A stretch of 62,993 bases of DNA from Candidatus Aenigmatarchaeota archaeon (GTDB lineage Archaea; Aenigmatarchaeota; Aenigmatarchaeia; CG10238-14; SCSR01), in NCBI GenBank assembly GCA_016187415.1, contig JACPJT010000005.1, positions 1-62,993 of the forward strand, in the 5' to 3' direction. This document shows positions 33,905 through 42,574 of the stretch, piece by piece. The notes under the pieces were generated by a model. The model searched no databases, was not told the DNA's origin, and saw only the letters and a list, made by a program, of their open reading frames with translations. Within the stretch, counting starts at the first letter, position 1, and each line of letters opens with the position of its first letter. A program made the translations under genes and the position numbers.

Positions 33905-33991
33905 GGCCCCGTAGCTCAGCTTGGATAGAATACCAAAAAGAGCAGCTCCCTTCTAAGGAGAAGGTCGAGGGTTCAAATCCCTCCGGGGTCA
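33905..33991 (+). tRNA. tRNA-Arg (anticodon UCU) with a 12-nt D-arm intron
   Basis: Acceptor GGCCCCG/CGGGGTC with discriminator A at 33991; anticodon stem GCTCC/GGAGA with a G-A mismatch at the top; loop CTTCTAA giving UCU (reads AGA); T-arm GAGGG-TTCAAAT-CCCTC. The D-arm is 12 bases too long. Removing AGAATACCAAAA (33927-33938) restores a normal D-arm, GCTC-AGCTTGGATA-GAGC. The insert can form a bulge-helix-loop: TTGG 33921-33924 with CCAA 33933-33936, followed by a 3-nt AAA bulge; both cuts then fall after the second unpaired base, as the archaeal splicing endonuclease requires. The mature RNA would be 75 nt, with CCA added afterwards. Confidence 0.9.
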
Positions 33992-34027
33992 TAATCTTTA
34001 AACTAATAAAAGTCAAACTAGGATTAA

Positions 34028-34783
34028 ATGACACGGATAATCGGCATAGTCTCCGGAAAAGGCGGGGCCGGCAAGACTACAATAGCTTCTAATCTGTCTT
34101 ATGCTTTAACAGAGTTGGGCAAAGATATCACAACCATCGACACCAATTTAACTACACCGCACCTCGGTCTGCATCTTGGATTTCAACTGGTACCAAAATC
34201 ATTGCACGATTTTTTGCGAGGAGATGCCAAATTACAGGATGTTATCTACTATCATCCATTTGGTTTCAAGATAATACCAGCTGGGTTGTCCGTTAGTGAT
34301 TTGGTTGGAATAGATCCCGACAAATTACAGGACGTGACCCTGAACCTTATCGGTAAAACAGACATCATTATACTGGATTCCGCCCCGTCACTTGGCAGAG
34401 AGGCGACACTGTCGTTAAAACTAGCTGACGAAATTCTGTTAGTGGCGAATCCAAATCTGCCATCGGTCTTAGATGTTCTAAAAGTGGCCAATGTGGCAAA
34501 AAAGCTGAATAAAAATATTTTAGGCATAGTTGTAAATCGTGTCAGCAAGCAAAATGACTTGACATCGGAACAAATTGAAGACATTGTCAAATATCCAGTC
34601 ATAGCCGAAGTACCAGAAGATGTCGATATTCAAAGAGCGCTGTCTGCAAGAACAGCAGTCATCGATTATAACTACAAATCAAAGGCCTCAGTTGAGATTA
34701 GGAGATTAGCACACCATCTTGTTGGTAAAAAGTTCAACTATAATCCAGGATTTTGGAAGAGATTGGTTAGCGCATTCAAATAG
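34028..34783 (+). CDS. minD: MinD/ParA-family ATPase
   Basis: 251 residues. Deviant Walker A at the N-terminus (IVSGKGGAGKTTIASNLSYA), a DTNLTTPHLGLHLG switch segment, and Walker B DIIILDSAPSLGREA. A C-terminal amphipathic end (FWKRLVSAFK) could serve as a membrane-targeting helix as in MinD. Archaeal MinD homologues place surface structures such as archaella and pili or partition cargo; pilin genes occur later in the window. It starts 36 bases after tRNA-Arg. Confidence 0.9.
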   Translation: MTRIIGIVSGKGGAGKTTIASNLSYALTELGKDITTIDTNLTTPHLGLHLGFQLVPKSLHDFLRGDAKLQDVIYYHPFGFKIIPAGLSVSDLVGIDPDKLQDVTLNLIGKTDIIILDSAPSLGREATLSLKLADEILLVANPNLPSVLDVLKVANVAKKLNKNILGIVVNRVSKQNDLTSEQIEDIVKYPVIAEVPEDVDIQRALSARTAVIDYNYKSKASVEIRRLAHHLVGKKFNYNPGFWKRLVSAFK

Positions 34784-34832
34784 GATGCACACTCGCAAAA
34801 GATTTTTAAAGCTTAGGCACTATTTGTGGTTT

Positions 34833-35198
34833 ATGTCATTCGTGGAATATGATTCGGGATTGAAAGATTATTCGGGAAATGAATATATCACGAAATCATG
34901 GTATTCAAGAAACAAAATTGGTATTCTTTCTCTTCTCCTTGAAGAGCGCATGGACACATTGCATATTGTTTATTCGGGGGACAAGGGACAACTTTTCATT
35001 CACGTCTCGCCTAACGGTATAATAGCCGATGGGTACACTCCGAAATTAAACGAGCAAGGCATATTTACAGGCAAGGAACCTACCGACACGTCTGTTTTAA
35101 AAAAATTCAAACTCACTGGTTTACCGGATCATATAGTAAGTCGCTATAAAAAAGCCGTGGAGTTCAAAGACAAAATAAAGCCGTCGTCACCAATATAG
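34833..35198 (+). CDS. Hypothetical protein, 121 aa
   Basis: Not recognised. Soluble, mixed alpha/beta, opening MSFVEYDSGLKDYSGNEYIT. The ATG at 34833 is chosen because a TATA-like TTTTTAAAG at 34803-34811 lies 22-30 bases upstream, giving a leaderless message; an in-frame ATG at 34785 would precede that box. Convergent with pheT (8 bases between stops). No catalytic or metal motif is seen. Confidence 0.55.
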   Translation: MSFVEYDSGLKDYSGNEYITKSWYSRNKIGILSLLLEERMDTLHIVYSGDKGQLFIHVSPNGIIADGYTPKLNEQGIFTGKEPTDTSVLKKFKLTGLPDHIVSRYKKAVEFKDKIKPSSPI

Positions 35199-35206
35199 TT
35201 ATAATT

Positions 35207-36838
35207 TTATAACTTTTCTAATTCTATTTCAAAAGCAGCGCAAGGCATTTCCAATCCCCATTTATCCAATACTTCTGGATTAATTTCACCTAGGAAACCG
35301 ACAATATTATTTTTCACGACAATCGATGCCTGCCTGCCTTCTATGAAGGTCGAACTTGAATTTTCTTTGAATGCATAATCCGTGCCCATTTGTTTCAACA
35401 AAGATTCAACAACACCTTTGATTTCATCATAGCTTGCTTTCGAATGCGACATAGAGCATGATATTTTTCTAACAGTTTTCGACATTGTTTCTTCCTGATA
35501 GTCAGGGATAACAGCATCTCCGACTTCGAATATGTTTTGCGGGTATTCAACATGCTTGTTTGCAGACAGGACCTCCACCAGACTCGGCAATAACCAATTC
35601 CTCAAACATGCATATTCTTCTGACACTGGGTTTTCAAGTTCAATGATGTTCTCTTGTTTGGCACACATCCTATCGAACATATTTCTACGATTAGTCAATA
35701 TGGGTCTGATTATTTCCTGGAATCCAAAACCAATCAACAGATTTCGAACCTTGTTAGAAAGCTTTTCAATCGGGTGCGACCTGCCTACAGTTGCTATGTT
35801 GGGCAAATGCGGAATAAAATTATTAAATCCGTAGCCGATGGCAACATCCTCAAGCAAGTCTATCTTATGAAGAATGTCTGTCCTGTATTGAGGAATGTAA
35901 ATCCTAAGGACATCTTTATTGTCTGTTGCACCATAACCCATTCTACTCAGCGAACCTATCACGTCACTTTTCTTCAGATCCAGTCCAATAAGTTTGTTTA
36001 TCTCACCGATTCCGAGGTCTACGTAACTTGGACTGAGTTCAGGCGTAACCTCGAATTTATCACCGTAAAATATTTTCACAGATTCGATAATGCATCCTCT
36101 TTCTGCGAAATTCGTAACTATTATGTTGAGCGTTTGCAGGACCGCCTTCTTATCAAGTCCTGTGAGTTCGACAAACAAATTTTTAGTTTTTTCAGTCACG
36201 CGTGTCCTGTCAGAGTTTATTATGGGTGGAAAGCTGAAAATACCGTTCGCATCTTTGAATACTGGGAACTTCTCAACACCGGCAAGAAGATGTCCGTATT
36301 CTTTCCCCTTTGGAATCTTTTCCAATACTTCTATCAAGGTCATTTCTTCATTCGTACCCAGAGGAAATATTTTTTCATCCCTGTTGGCTTCAACATAGCT
36401 TATGTTTTGGCTTATTCCATCCAGATCATGGATTCCGATTGCAACTTTCTTCCGCTTTCTGCCAATGCTTTCTGCAAGAATCTCTTGTATGTTCATCAAG
36501 CTTTTTATGAAAGCATCTGTCATAGACACATTTCTAATAACTGCTGCGGCAATGTAGGGTCTTTTAGGTATGTGCGTGGCTTTTATGTTCAATTTCGAAT
36601 TCAATACCTGATAATTTTTAAAACCGCTTAGGCCGAGATACAGCTTAATCGCTCTGGACAATCCTTCTATGCCAAATAAATCAGGCCTTTCCGGCGTTAC
36701 TTCCAACACGATTTCAGTTTCTGTGGAACTTTCGACATTCGGTTTTATAAGACTGATAACTTCTTCCAGTTCCTGCGTCGATAATTTAGTTCCAATCAGA
36801 TTCAACAAGTCTTTTTTATCATGTGTTATTATTGGCAA
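35207..36838 (-). CDS. pheT: Phenylalanyl-tRNA synthetase beta chain
   Basis: 543 residues, the archaeal/eukaryotic length. B3/B4 region (RPDLFGIEGLSRAIKLYLGL, RKRKKVAIGIHDLDGI), B5 (TPELSPSYVDLGIGEINKLI) and the catalytic-like fold (LLEDVAIGYGFNNFIPHLPN, RRNMFDRMCAKQENIIELEN). It forms the alpha2-beta2 enzyme with PheS, encoded immediately upstream with no gap. It ends in PCAAFEIELEKL. Confidence 0.96.
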   Translation of the reverse strand: MPIITHDKKDLLNLIGTKLSTQELEEVISLIKPNVESSTETEIVLEVTPERPDLFGIEGLSRAIKLYLGLSGFKNYQVLNSKLNIKATHIPKRPYIAAAVIRNVSMTDAFIKSLMNIQEILAESIGRKRKKVAIGIHDLDGISQNISYVEANRDEKIFPLGTNEEMTLIEVLEKIPKGKEYGHLLAGVEKFPVFKDANGIFSFPPIINSDRTRVTEKTKNLFVELTGLDKKAVLQTLNIIVTNFAERGCIIESVKIFYGDKFEVTPELSPSYVDLGIGEINKLIGLDLKKSDVIGSLSRMGYGATDNKDVLRIYIPQYRTDILHKIDLLEDVAIGYGFNNFIPHLPNIATVGRSHPIEKLSNKVRNLLIGFGFQEIIRPILTNRRNMFDRMCAKQENIIELENPVSEEYACLRNWLLPSLVEVLSANKHVEYPQNIFEVGDAVIPDYQEETMSKTVRKISCSMSHSKASYDEIKGVVESLLKQMGTDYAFKENSSSTFIEGRQASIVVKNNIVGFLGEINPEVLDKWGLEMPCAAFEIELEKL

Positions 36839-38089
36839 TTATTTCACCATCTCTTTATTTCTCAACCAGTCCAAATTATCCGAAATCAGGTAACGAATGT
36901 CATTGATTCCCAATTTCAGCATAGCCAGCCTGCCGATTCCTATTCCCCATGCCAACACAGGAACTTCAACGCCTAATGGCATAGTGACTTCTGGCCGTAA
37001 TATACCGGATCCGCCGGCTTCCACCCATCCCAAATCTTTGAAATACACGTACATTTCCGTGCTGAATTCCGTGAACGGGAAGTAACTCGGTTTGAATCTA
37101 ACCTGTTCAGCGCCGATAATTTGTGCAAATTCTTTCAAATATCCCAGCAAATGCCTGAATGTCAGCCCTTCGCCAACTACAATTCCTTCGCACTGGTCGA
37201 ACTCAATAAAATGTTTCGCATCAATTACATCCGGCCTAAAGACGCGGTCAATCACAAACATTTTATGCGGTATATCCCCACTTTTCAATTTTGATAATGT
37301 TCTTGCAGAAACAGCGGTTGTCTGACTTCTAAGAACCAGTCTTTTCGCAAGTTCAAAGTCCCAGCTACCCCAACCTTTACTTCCTGTGATCCATCCCTTT
37401 TCGTGCGTATCTCCAACACGCCTCCACAAATCCTTATCAAGAACTTTTCCCTCTTTCGGTTCTTTTACCATATAGATGTCATGGATGCCTCTAGCAGGAT
37501 GGTCGCTTGGCATGAATAACGCATCGGCATTCCAAAAATTCAATTCAACTAACGGTCCTTTAGCTTCTACAAATCCCAAACCAATTAACTTTTCCCTAAT
37601 TTCTTCTATAACTTGCCGATATGCATGCAATTTTCCCGGGTAGATTTTCGCTACAGATGCATTTACATCATATTTCTTGAATTTCACTTTCTTCCACAGT
37701 CCGCTTTTTAATAATTGCGGCGTAAGATTTGTGATTTCTTGACCCACCAATTTATCGGCTTCGCTGACAACGATTTTTTTTATCAGCTTTCTTTGCAACA
37801 GTATATCAACTAAATTCTCATCAACTTCCTCATCCCTATCAATCTTCTCAAGCGCATTTTGTTGAGGTATCTCATTCGGATAAGTTATCAATGTCAGTTC
37901 TTTCCCAGTAGATTTCACCCAATTATTTTTCAGGGTCCACTGTAGTGCTATGTAAAAATTGTCTACGCTAGTCTTGGCTTCATCAAAAGGCAACGACTTG
38001 GATTTTCCCAGTATATCAACAAGGCGTTTTTCAGGAAGACCATTTTTAAGATAATCTTTTCCTTCTTCTGTGAGTTCATATCTTTTCAT
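36839..38089 (-). CDS. pheS: Phenylalanyl-tRNA synthetase alpha chain
   Basis: 416 residues. N-terminal winged-helix-type DNA/tRNA-binding region (MKRYELTEEGKDYLKNGLPE), then the class II catalytic domain with motif 2 (VFRPDVIDAKHFIEFDQCEG), SYFPFTEFSTEMYVYF and motif 3 (GIGIGRLAMLKLGI). The ATG at 38089 is used; an upstream start would overlap trpS by many codons. It lies between trpS and pheT in one transcription unit, trpS-pheS-pheT. Confidence 0.96.
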   Translation of the reverse strand: MKRYELTEEGKDYLKNGLPEKRLVDILGKSKSLPFDEAKTSVDNFYIALQWTLKNNWVKSTGKELTLITYPNEIPQQNALEKIDRDEEVDENLVDILLQRKLIKKIVVSEADKLVGQEITNLTPQLLKSGLWKKVKFKKYDVNASVAKIYPGKLHAYRQVIEEIREKLIGLGFVEAKGPLVELNFWNADALFMPSDHPARGIHDIYMVKEPKEGKVLDKDLWRRVGDTHEKGWITGSKGWGSWDFELAKRLVLRSQTTAVSARTLSKLKSGDIPHKMFVIDRVFRPDVIDAKHFIEFDQCEGIVVGEGLTFRHLLGYLKEFAQIIGAEQVRFKPSYFPFTEFSTEMYVYFKDLGWVEAGGSGILRPEVTMPLGVEVPVLAWGIGIGRLAMLKLGINDIRYLISDNLDWLRNKEMVK

Positions 38090-38090
38090 A

Positions 38091-39197
38091 TTATTTCCCA
38101 TAGACAAGTTTTTCTGCAAGCGGCAGCATCTTGCCCCTTTTCTTTTGGTGATTCTCCAAAAACTTGATGACAATTTCCGTAATGTCCTTCTTCATTTCGC
38201 CATCAAGCAACTTCCCTGATTTGTAATTATCATATACTTTCCTTACTTTATTGTCGTCGTCGACAAAATGATAGTTATACAGCTCATAAACGACAGAATC
38301 TTCAGGCACGCCTCCAAGTCTTCTTTGTTCTTCTACGGTTTTTCTGCCGCCTGTAACGGCCATGTTTATCTTCTTCCGTATAATCTCGGGAGAATCGCCC
38401 AATGTTATCATAGACATAGGATCCCTCTTGCTCATCTTGCTCTCGCCGTTCAACGCCTTGAAAAACTTGTGCACTATGGTCGACGGCCTTATAAAACCAA
38501 ATTCCTTTTCAAACTTTTCTGCTATATCCCTAGTTAAAAATATATGCGGTACCTGATCAGACCCCACGGGCACAAGGACGTTCTTCGGTCCGCCGAATTC
38601 CTCCAATTGGGGCAAGAGTATATCTCCCGCTTGTGTGAATGCCGCGAAATACAACCCAAGTTGCCTTTCACCGTAAAGGTTTTTCATGTGGTTTGTAGTA
38701 ACTCTTCTGCTGAACAAATATGCGAGATTCATTACTCGTCTTTCTTGCGATTGTCTGTAGATGTATGCATTCTTAGGATTCAGTCCCAACGCAAATAAAT
38801 CAGCAACATTATGAACAGCAGTTTTAGCCTGTTGATCCAATGGTAATCCGTTGTCGACATTGCCTTCAAGGTCGGCAACCGCAAAGAAGACTTTGGCCTT
38901 GAATTCTTTCTGGAAATAAATTATCTTTTCCGCTGTAATCTTGCTACCGAGATGAAACTCGTTCGTTGGTTTTATCCCGGTCATTATCGCAAGAGGCTTC
39001 TTTTCTTCATATGCGTCTAGGAACTTGTCGAAATCTATGTGCCCGAAATCTATCCCCCGCCTGAGAAACCTGTTCGGGTTTTTGATTCTGTCCAGGATTG
39101 AATTGTCGACAGGCTTTAATCCGAACTGTTTGACAACTTCGTCATAGTTTTTAACAACAGACGAGCCAAATGGGTCTATGATATTATCATCCGCCAT
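38091..39197 (-). CDS. trpS: Tryptophanyl-tRNA synthetase
   Basis: 368 residues, archaeal/eukaryotic type. Class I signatures: TGIKPTNEFHLGSKITAEKI (HIGH-like) and GESKMSKRDPMSMI (KMSKS). The FADLEGNVDNG-like loop and VPVGSDQVPHIFLTRDIAEK match the family. It is first in a synthetase operon with pheS and pheT. It overlaps no neighbour on the 5' side; 156 bases separate it from eS6 on the other strand. Confidence 0.96.
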   Translation of the reverse strand: MADDNIIDPFGSSVVKNYDEVVKQFGLKPVDNSILDRIKNPNRFLRRGIDFGHIDFDKFLDAYEEKKPLAIMTGIKPTNEFHLGSKITAEKIIYFQKEFKAKVFFAVADLEGNVDNGLPLDQQAKTAVHNVADLFALGLNPKNAYIYRQSQERRVMNLAYLFSRRVTTNHMKNLYGERQLGLYFAAFTQAGDILLPQLEEFGGPKNVLVPVGSDQVPHIFLTRDIAEKFEKEFGFIRPSTIVHKFFKALNGESKMSKRDPMSMITLGDSPEIIRKKINMAVTGGRKTVEEQRRLGGVPEDSVVYELYNYHFVDDDNKVRKVYDNYKSGKLLDGEMKKDITEIVIKFLENHQKKRGKMLPLAEKLVYGK

Positions 39198-39353
39198 ATG
39201 ATCACATTCCTCTTGAAGAGTAATTTAGGGATAGAAGTAAATAAAATCTACAAAAACTCACTGAAACGCGAACCATTGGAGCATATCACTCAAGTTTATT
39301 AAATATCCGCAACAATTTAAACTTTAATATCGCATTAAAATTTCAGTGATTCA

Positions 39354-39782
39354 ATGGCAAATTTCAAAGTGGTCATTAGCGACCCAGCAAGTAAAAAATC
39401 GTACCAGACAGAGATTGAGCAAGATAGAGGTATTTCCCTTATCGGAAAGAAAATCGGCGACGAGGTAACAGGCGATCTGCTCGGATTGAGCGGGTACGCA
39501 CTCAAAATCACTGGCGGCAGTGACAAAGACGGATTTCCTATGCATCCCGGCATATCGGGTCCCGGAAGGAAGCGAACGCTGCTAACGCATCCAAGCGGTT
39601 TTCATCCAAAATTACAGGGCGAGAGAAGAAGAAAAACGGTCCACGGAAATACAATTTCTCAGGATATAGTGCAGGTAAATACAATAGTTGTCAAAAACGG
39701 TGAAAAGGCGTTAGAAGAAATATTCCCTAAGAAAGAGAAATCTGATGGGGGCGATGCAAGTACAAAAGCAAAATCAAGTTGA
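39354..39782 (+). CDS. rps6e: Ribosomal protein eS6
   Basis: 142 residues, small-subunit protein. Family blocks: ANFKVVISDPASKKSYQTEI, LIGKKIGDEVTGDLLGLSGY, LKITGGSDKDGFPMHPGISG and GERRRKTVHGNTISQDIVQV. The tail is low-complexity. A TATA-like TTTAAACTTTAA lies about 30 bases upstream. In many archaea eS6 precedes aIF2-gamma; here one hypothetical gene lies between them. Confidence 0.97.
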   Translation: MANFKVVISDPASKKSYQTEIEQDRGISLIGKKIGDEVTGDLLGLSGYALKITGGSDKDGFPMHPGISGPGRKRTLLTHPSGFHPKLQGERRRKTVHGNTISQDIVQVNTIVVKNGEKALEEIFPKKEKSDGGDASTKAKSS

Positions 39783-39830
39783 TTTCAAACTTTTATAACG
39801 TTTAAATCCTTTACTATCCTTTATTAAATC

Positions 39831-40577
39831 ATGACTACAGCTGTTCAAGCATATTCGCCAAGGATAACAGGAGCAGAACTTCCAAGAAATGGAAAGCCTC
39901 TTCTTATTGTAAGTTATACAGTCCAAGGCAAAGGAGATGGAGATTATCAGGCAGTTTTGCAGGGAGAAAAACCGTTTGTCGAAACGGACTGGCTGAGACA
40001 AAACGGGACAATAACGCCAGAAATGTTAAAATTGCTAGTGCCAAAGAATGCAGTAGGACCGCTAAATGCTGGCAACATATATGTTTGGACAGATCCAAAT
40101 CATAATTATTCTGAAGGTCTAAGAATGCTCCGTTGGGACTTCAGGGACCGTGGGAGGCCATTTCTCTACTCGAACAGGGAGCCTGAGGGCAGGGGCTCGA
40201 TCTGGGGTGTCCTGTTGGGTAGCGTCGCCGAAGGCGGCGGCCGCCTGAAAATAGACGGCGTAGATTATTATGTCCAGCCAGAAATTACCTTGAGAGGAAA
40301 GAATCTTTGGGAAATGAGAGTTTATGCACAAGACAACGGCATGATACATTCTCTTTCACCGGCTGTGAATGCAGCCGCCAGATTCACAAGAGCTGAAGAT
40401 CCTGACAAGGGCTGGGTAAGGTCAGAAGTGGAGAGATTTGAAAAGAATAGGACGGATCTGAAAGAAGTACATGTTGAAGACATGTACAGGCAATTGAGAG
40501 ATTGCATCTGGAAATCATCTGTCGTTATAGCAGGCGAGATGTTGGCATGGCCTATCATGCTTAGCCAAGAGCCATAG
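39831..40577 (+). CDS. Hypothetical protein, 248 aa, with GC-rich centre
   Basis: I recognise no family. Soluble, mostly beta and loop in the first half (KPLLIVSYTVQGKGDGDYQA), helical near the end. Codons 100-145 (about 40128-40265) are strikingly GC-rich and encode RDRGRPFLYSNREPEGRGSI and a Gly-rich LLGSVAEGGGRLK, unlike the rest of the window. It lies between eS6 and aIF2-gamma, genes that are usually close together, so it looks inserted. No signal peptide or membrane helix. Confidence 0.55.
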   Translation: MTTAVQAYSPRITGAELPRNGKPLLIVSYTVQGKGDGDYQAVLQGEKPFVETDWLRQNGTITPEMLKLLVPKNAVGPLNAGNIYVWTDPNHNYSEGLRMLRWDFRDRGRPFLYSNREPEGRGSIWGVLLGSVAEGGGRLKIDGVDYYVQPEITLRGKNLWEMRVYAQDNGMIHSLSPAVNAAARFTRAEDPDKGWVRSEVERFEKNRTDLKEVHVEDMYRQLRDCIWKSSVVIAGEMLAWPIMLSQEP

Positions 40578-40880
40578 AATTTTGTTAATCTCAGAGTGCC
40601 GCGTGCACAGTATGGAAGATTCAAAAGTTGGCTGAAAAAGCTGGTATGACTCTCACAGAGATATAAATCAAGTTTTAATATTCTAATTTACAATTCTATA
40701 TTCCTGGGCAATGCTTGATCAACGATGAAGGCAAAGTCTGGGCTACACGCCGATTCATAGCGCATTAGAGCTTTTTCCGTTTAGCCATGAAATACAGAAG
40801 CGACATGTATTAAAATCTTTCAAAACAATATCTTACCTTATCTATCACATGAAAGCAGGACAAAAACATTTTACGAGGTG
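40578..40880. other. Gene-free leader before aIF2-gamma
   Basis: Contains AT-rich TATA-like segments near 40672-40700 and 40808-40816. A 10-codon open frame (ATG 40849, TGA 40879-40881) ends on the base where a possible aIF2-gamma ATG (40881) begins. A short in-frame tail near 40610-40668 reads like the end of a helix-turn-helix protein, but is too short to call. No RNA gene recognised. Confidence 0.35.
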
Positions 40881-40908
40881 ATGAAAAGTAACTAAAATCG
40901 ACGCAAGA

Positions 40909-42111
40909 TTGATACCAGAAATCAACATAGGGATGGTCGGACACGTTTCTCATGGTAAGACAACCTTAACCAAGGCACTGACTGGTAAACTGACTCTAAC
41001 TCATTCTGAGGAGTTGAAAAGGGGAATAACTATACGGTTAGGGTACGCAGATGTAACTATATACAAGTGCAGAAATTGCGGCAAATACGTGACCAATTCC
41101 AAAAAATGCATTTATTGCCTTTCTGACGCCGAGCCTGCGAGAACAGTGAGTTTTATTGATGCACCAGGACATGAGACTCTGATGGCAACAGTATTGACGG
41201 GCGCCAGTCTGATGGACGGCGCTGTATTGCTTGTAGCCGCCAACGAAAAATGTCCGCAGCCACAGACAATCGAGCATCTGATGGCACTTGAGGTAGTCGG
41301 CATTAAAAATGTGATAATAGTCCAGAGCAAGATAGATCTTGTTACGAAGGAACAGGCCTTGGAAAATTACAGGCAGATAAAAGAATTTGTCAAAGGCAGC
41401 ATCATAGAAAAATCACCAATAATTCCAGTATCTGCGCAACAAAATATCAACATGGACATTTTATTGGATGCTGTGCAAACCTTAATACAAACCCCGAACA
41501 GGGACATGGACACATATCCTTTAATGCGGGTGGCGCGAAGCTTCGATATAAATAAACCTGGTGCCAAACCAAACGAACTAGTCGGTGGCATTGTGGGCGG
41601 TTCAGTAATTCAAGGCAAGTTCAAAGTCGGTGATGAAATTGAAATCAGACCGGGCACCATGCGTAAGAATGCCTATGTTCCGCTCAAAACAAAAATCACT
41701 GGTCTTCAGAAAGGGAAGGCCAACATGGCAGAGGCTGGCGCCGGCGGACTTTTGGGGTTGATGACAGGTCTGGACCCCTCATTAACAAAATCAGACGGTA
41801 CAGTCGGCAATGTGGTGGGTCTGCCAGAAAAACTACCGCCTGTCCTAAAAGATTTGTCACTGGAGCTTCATTTATTGGAAAGAGTAGTGGGCGCCAAGGA
41901 ATTGACATCCATGGAACCGATTAAATTAAATGAACAGCTTTTGATAAACATAGGTACAAGCAGGTCAATAGGCGGTGTCACTTCAATAAAGAAGAATATG
42001 ATGCAACTAAACTTGAAGATTCCGGTATGTGCGGATAAGGATACTAGGGTCGTTATTTCTAGACAGGTTCAGGGAAGATGGCGATTAATCGGTTATGCAA
42101 GCATGAAATAA
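40909..42111 (+). CDS. eif2g: Translation initiation factor aIF2, gamma subunit
   Basis: GTPase subunit of aIF2 that carries initiator Met-tRNA to the small subunit. Motifs: GMVGHVSHGKTTLTKALTGK (G1, Ser where Asp is usual), RGITIRLGYAD, a zinc knuckle CRNC...CIYC, DAPGHETLMATVL, VQSKIDLV, and domains II/III ending RQVQGRWRLIGYASM. From TTG 40909 only four residues precede the conserved EINIGMVGH. ATG 40881 after GAGG would supply a normal N-terminus (MKVTKIDARLIPEINIG) if one A of the run 40884-40887 were absent. The annotated start is therefore provisional. Confidence 0.93.
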   Translation: MIPEINIGMVGHVSHGKTTLTKALTGKLTLTHSEELKRGITIRLGYADVTIYKCRNCGKYVTNSKKCIYCLSDAEPARTVSFIDAPGHETLMATVLTGASLMDGAVLLVAANEKCPQPQTIEHLMALEVVGIKNVIIVQSKIDLVTKEQALENYRQIKEFVKGSIIEKSPIIPVSAQQNINMDILLDAVQTLIQTPNRDMDTYPLMRVARSFDINKPGAKPNELVGGIVGGSVIQGKFKVGDEIEIRPGTMRKNAYVPLKTKITGLQKGKANMAEAGAGGLLGLMTGLDPSLTKSDGTVGNVVGLPEKLPPVLKDLSLELHLLERVVGAKELTSMEPIKLNEQLLINIGTSRSIGGVTSIKKNMMQLNLKIPVCADKDTRVVISRQVQGRWRLIGYASMK

Positions 42112-42131
42112 TTCTAGAATAAAATAAAATC

Positions 42132-42530
42132 TTAAACTCCTGCCGTGGTGCAGGTTACTGGTCCTCTGACAGGTCTTGCATTATTTGCAGTTATGCTTGC
42201 ACTGTAAACTCCTGACGGCTTTCCTGCGTCTCTGTTTATAGAGCAACTAGAGGTTGTAGTCGGGGCAAGATTGCTTATCGTGCAAGCAGCACCCGCTGAT
42301 GTTCCATCAGGTGCCGTAGCTGAAACAGTGACCGTGGTCGCATTTGTCGTGCCATGATTTGATACTGATATTGTTATCGGATCGCCTGTACAATCGGCGC
42401 CAGACAAATCAAGAACAACTGCCGTCTGGCTGGTGAAAACACCCTGAAAATAAAGATAAGCAGTCCCAGCTAGCGCAATAGTTATCATAAGCATAAGAAT
42501 AGTTGCTATTACTGTCGATATGCCTTTCAT
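42132..42530 (-). CDS. Type IV pilin-like protein
   Basis: 132 residues with a class III signal: short basic MKGIS followed by the hydrophobic assembly helix TVIATILMLMITIALAGTAY, cleaved by the archaeal prepilin peptidase. The remaining beta-rich, Ser/Thr-rich domain has four or more Cys (GADCTGD, AACTISN, SSCSINR, VTCTTAG) that could form two disulfides. It is followed upstream by a second pilin gene on the same strand. Likely a surface filament subunit; no assembly ATPase is seen in the window. Confidence 0.8.
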   Translation of the reverse strand: MKGISTVIATILMLMITIALAGTAYLYFQGVFTSQTAVVLDLSGADCTGDPITISVSNHGTTNATTVTVSATAPDGTSAGAACTISNLAPTTTSSCSINRDAGKPSGVYSASITANNARPVRGPVTCTTAGV

Positions 42531-42574
42531 GATGTTCTTATATTTATTTATCTTCCCTGCTTATAAATATTCTT

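Noticed and set aside
35654-36631. 325-codon open frame on the plus strand
   Set aside because: Antisense to pheT; rich in Phe, Tyr and Cys as expected from reversed codons.
40605-40668. Fragment of a helix-turn-helix gene (KIQKLAEKAGMTLTEI, then stop)
   Set aside because: Looks like the end of a protein, but only about 20 codons can be read before the frame breaks; not enough to call a pseudogene.
40849-40911. In-frame TGA codons before aIF2-gamma as selenocysteine or readthrough
   Set aside because: Two TGA codons in a row after a 10-codon frame with no family similarity; a start-codon or indel explanation is simpler.
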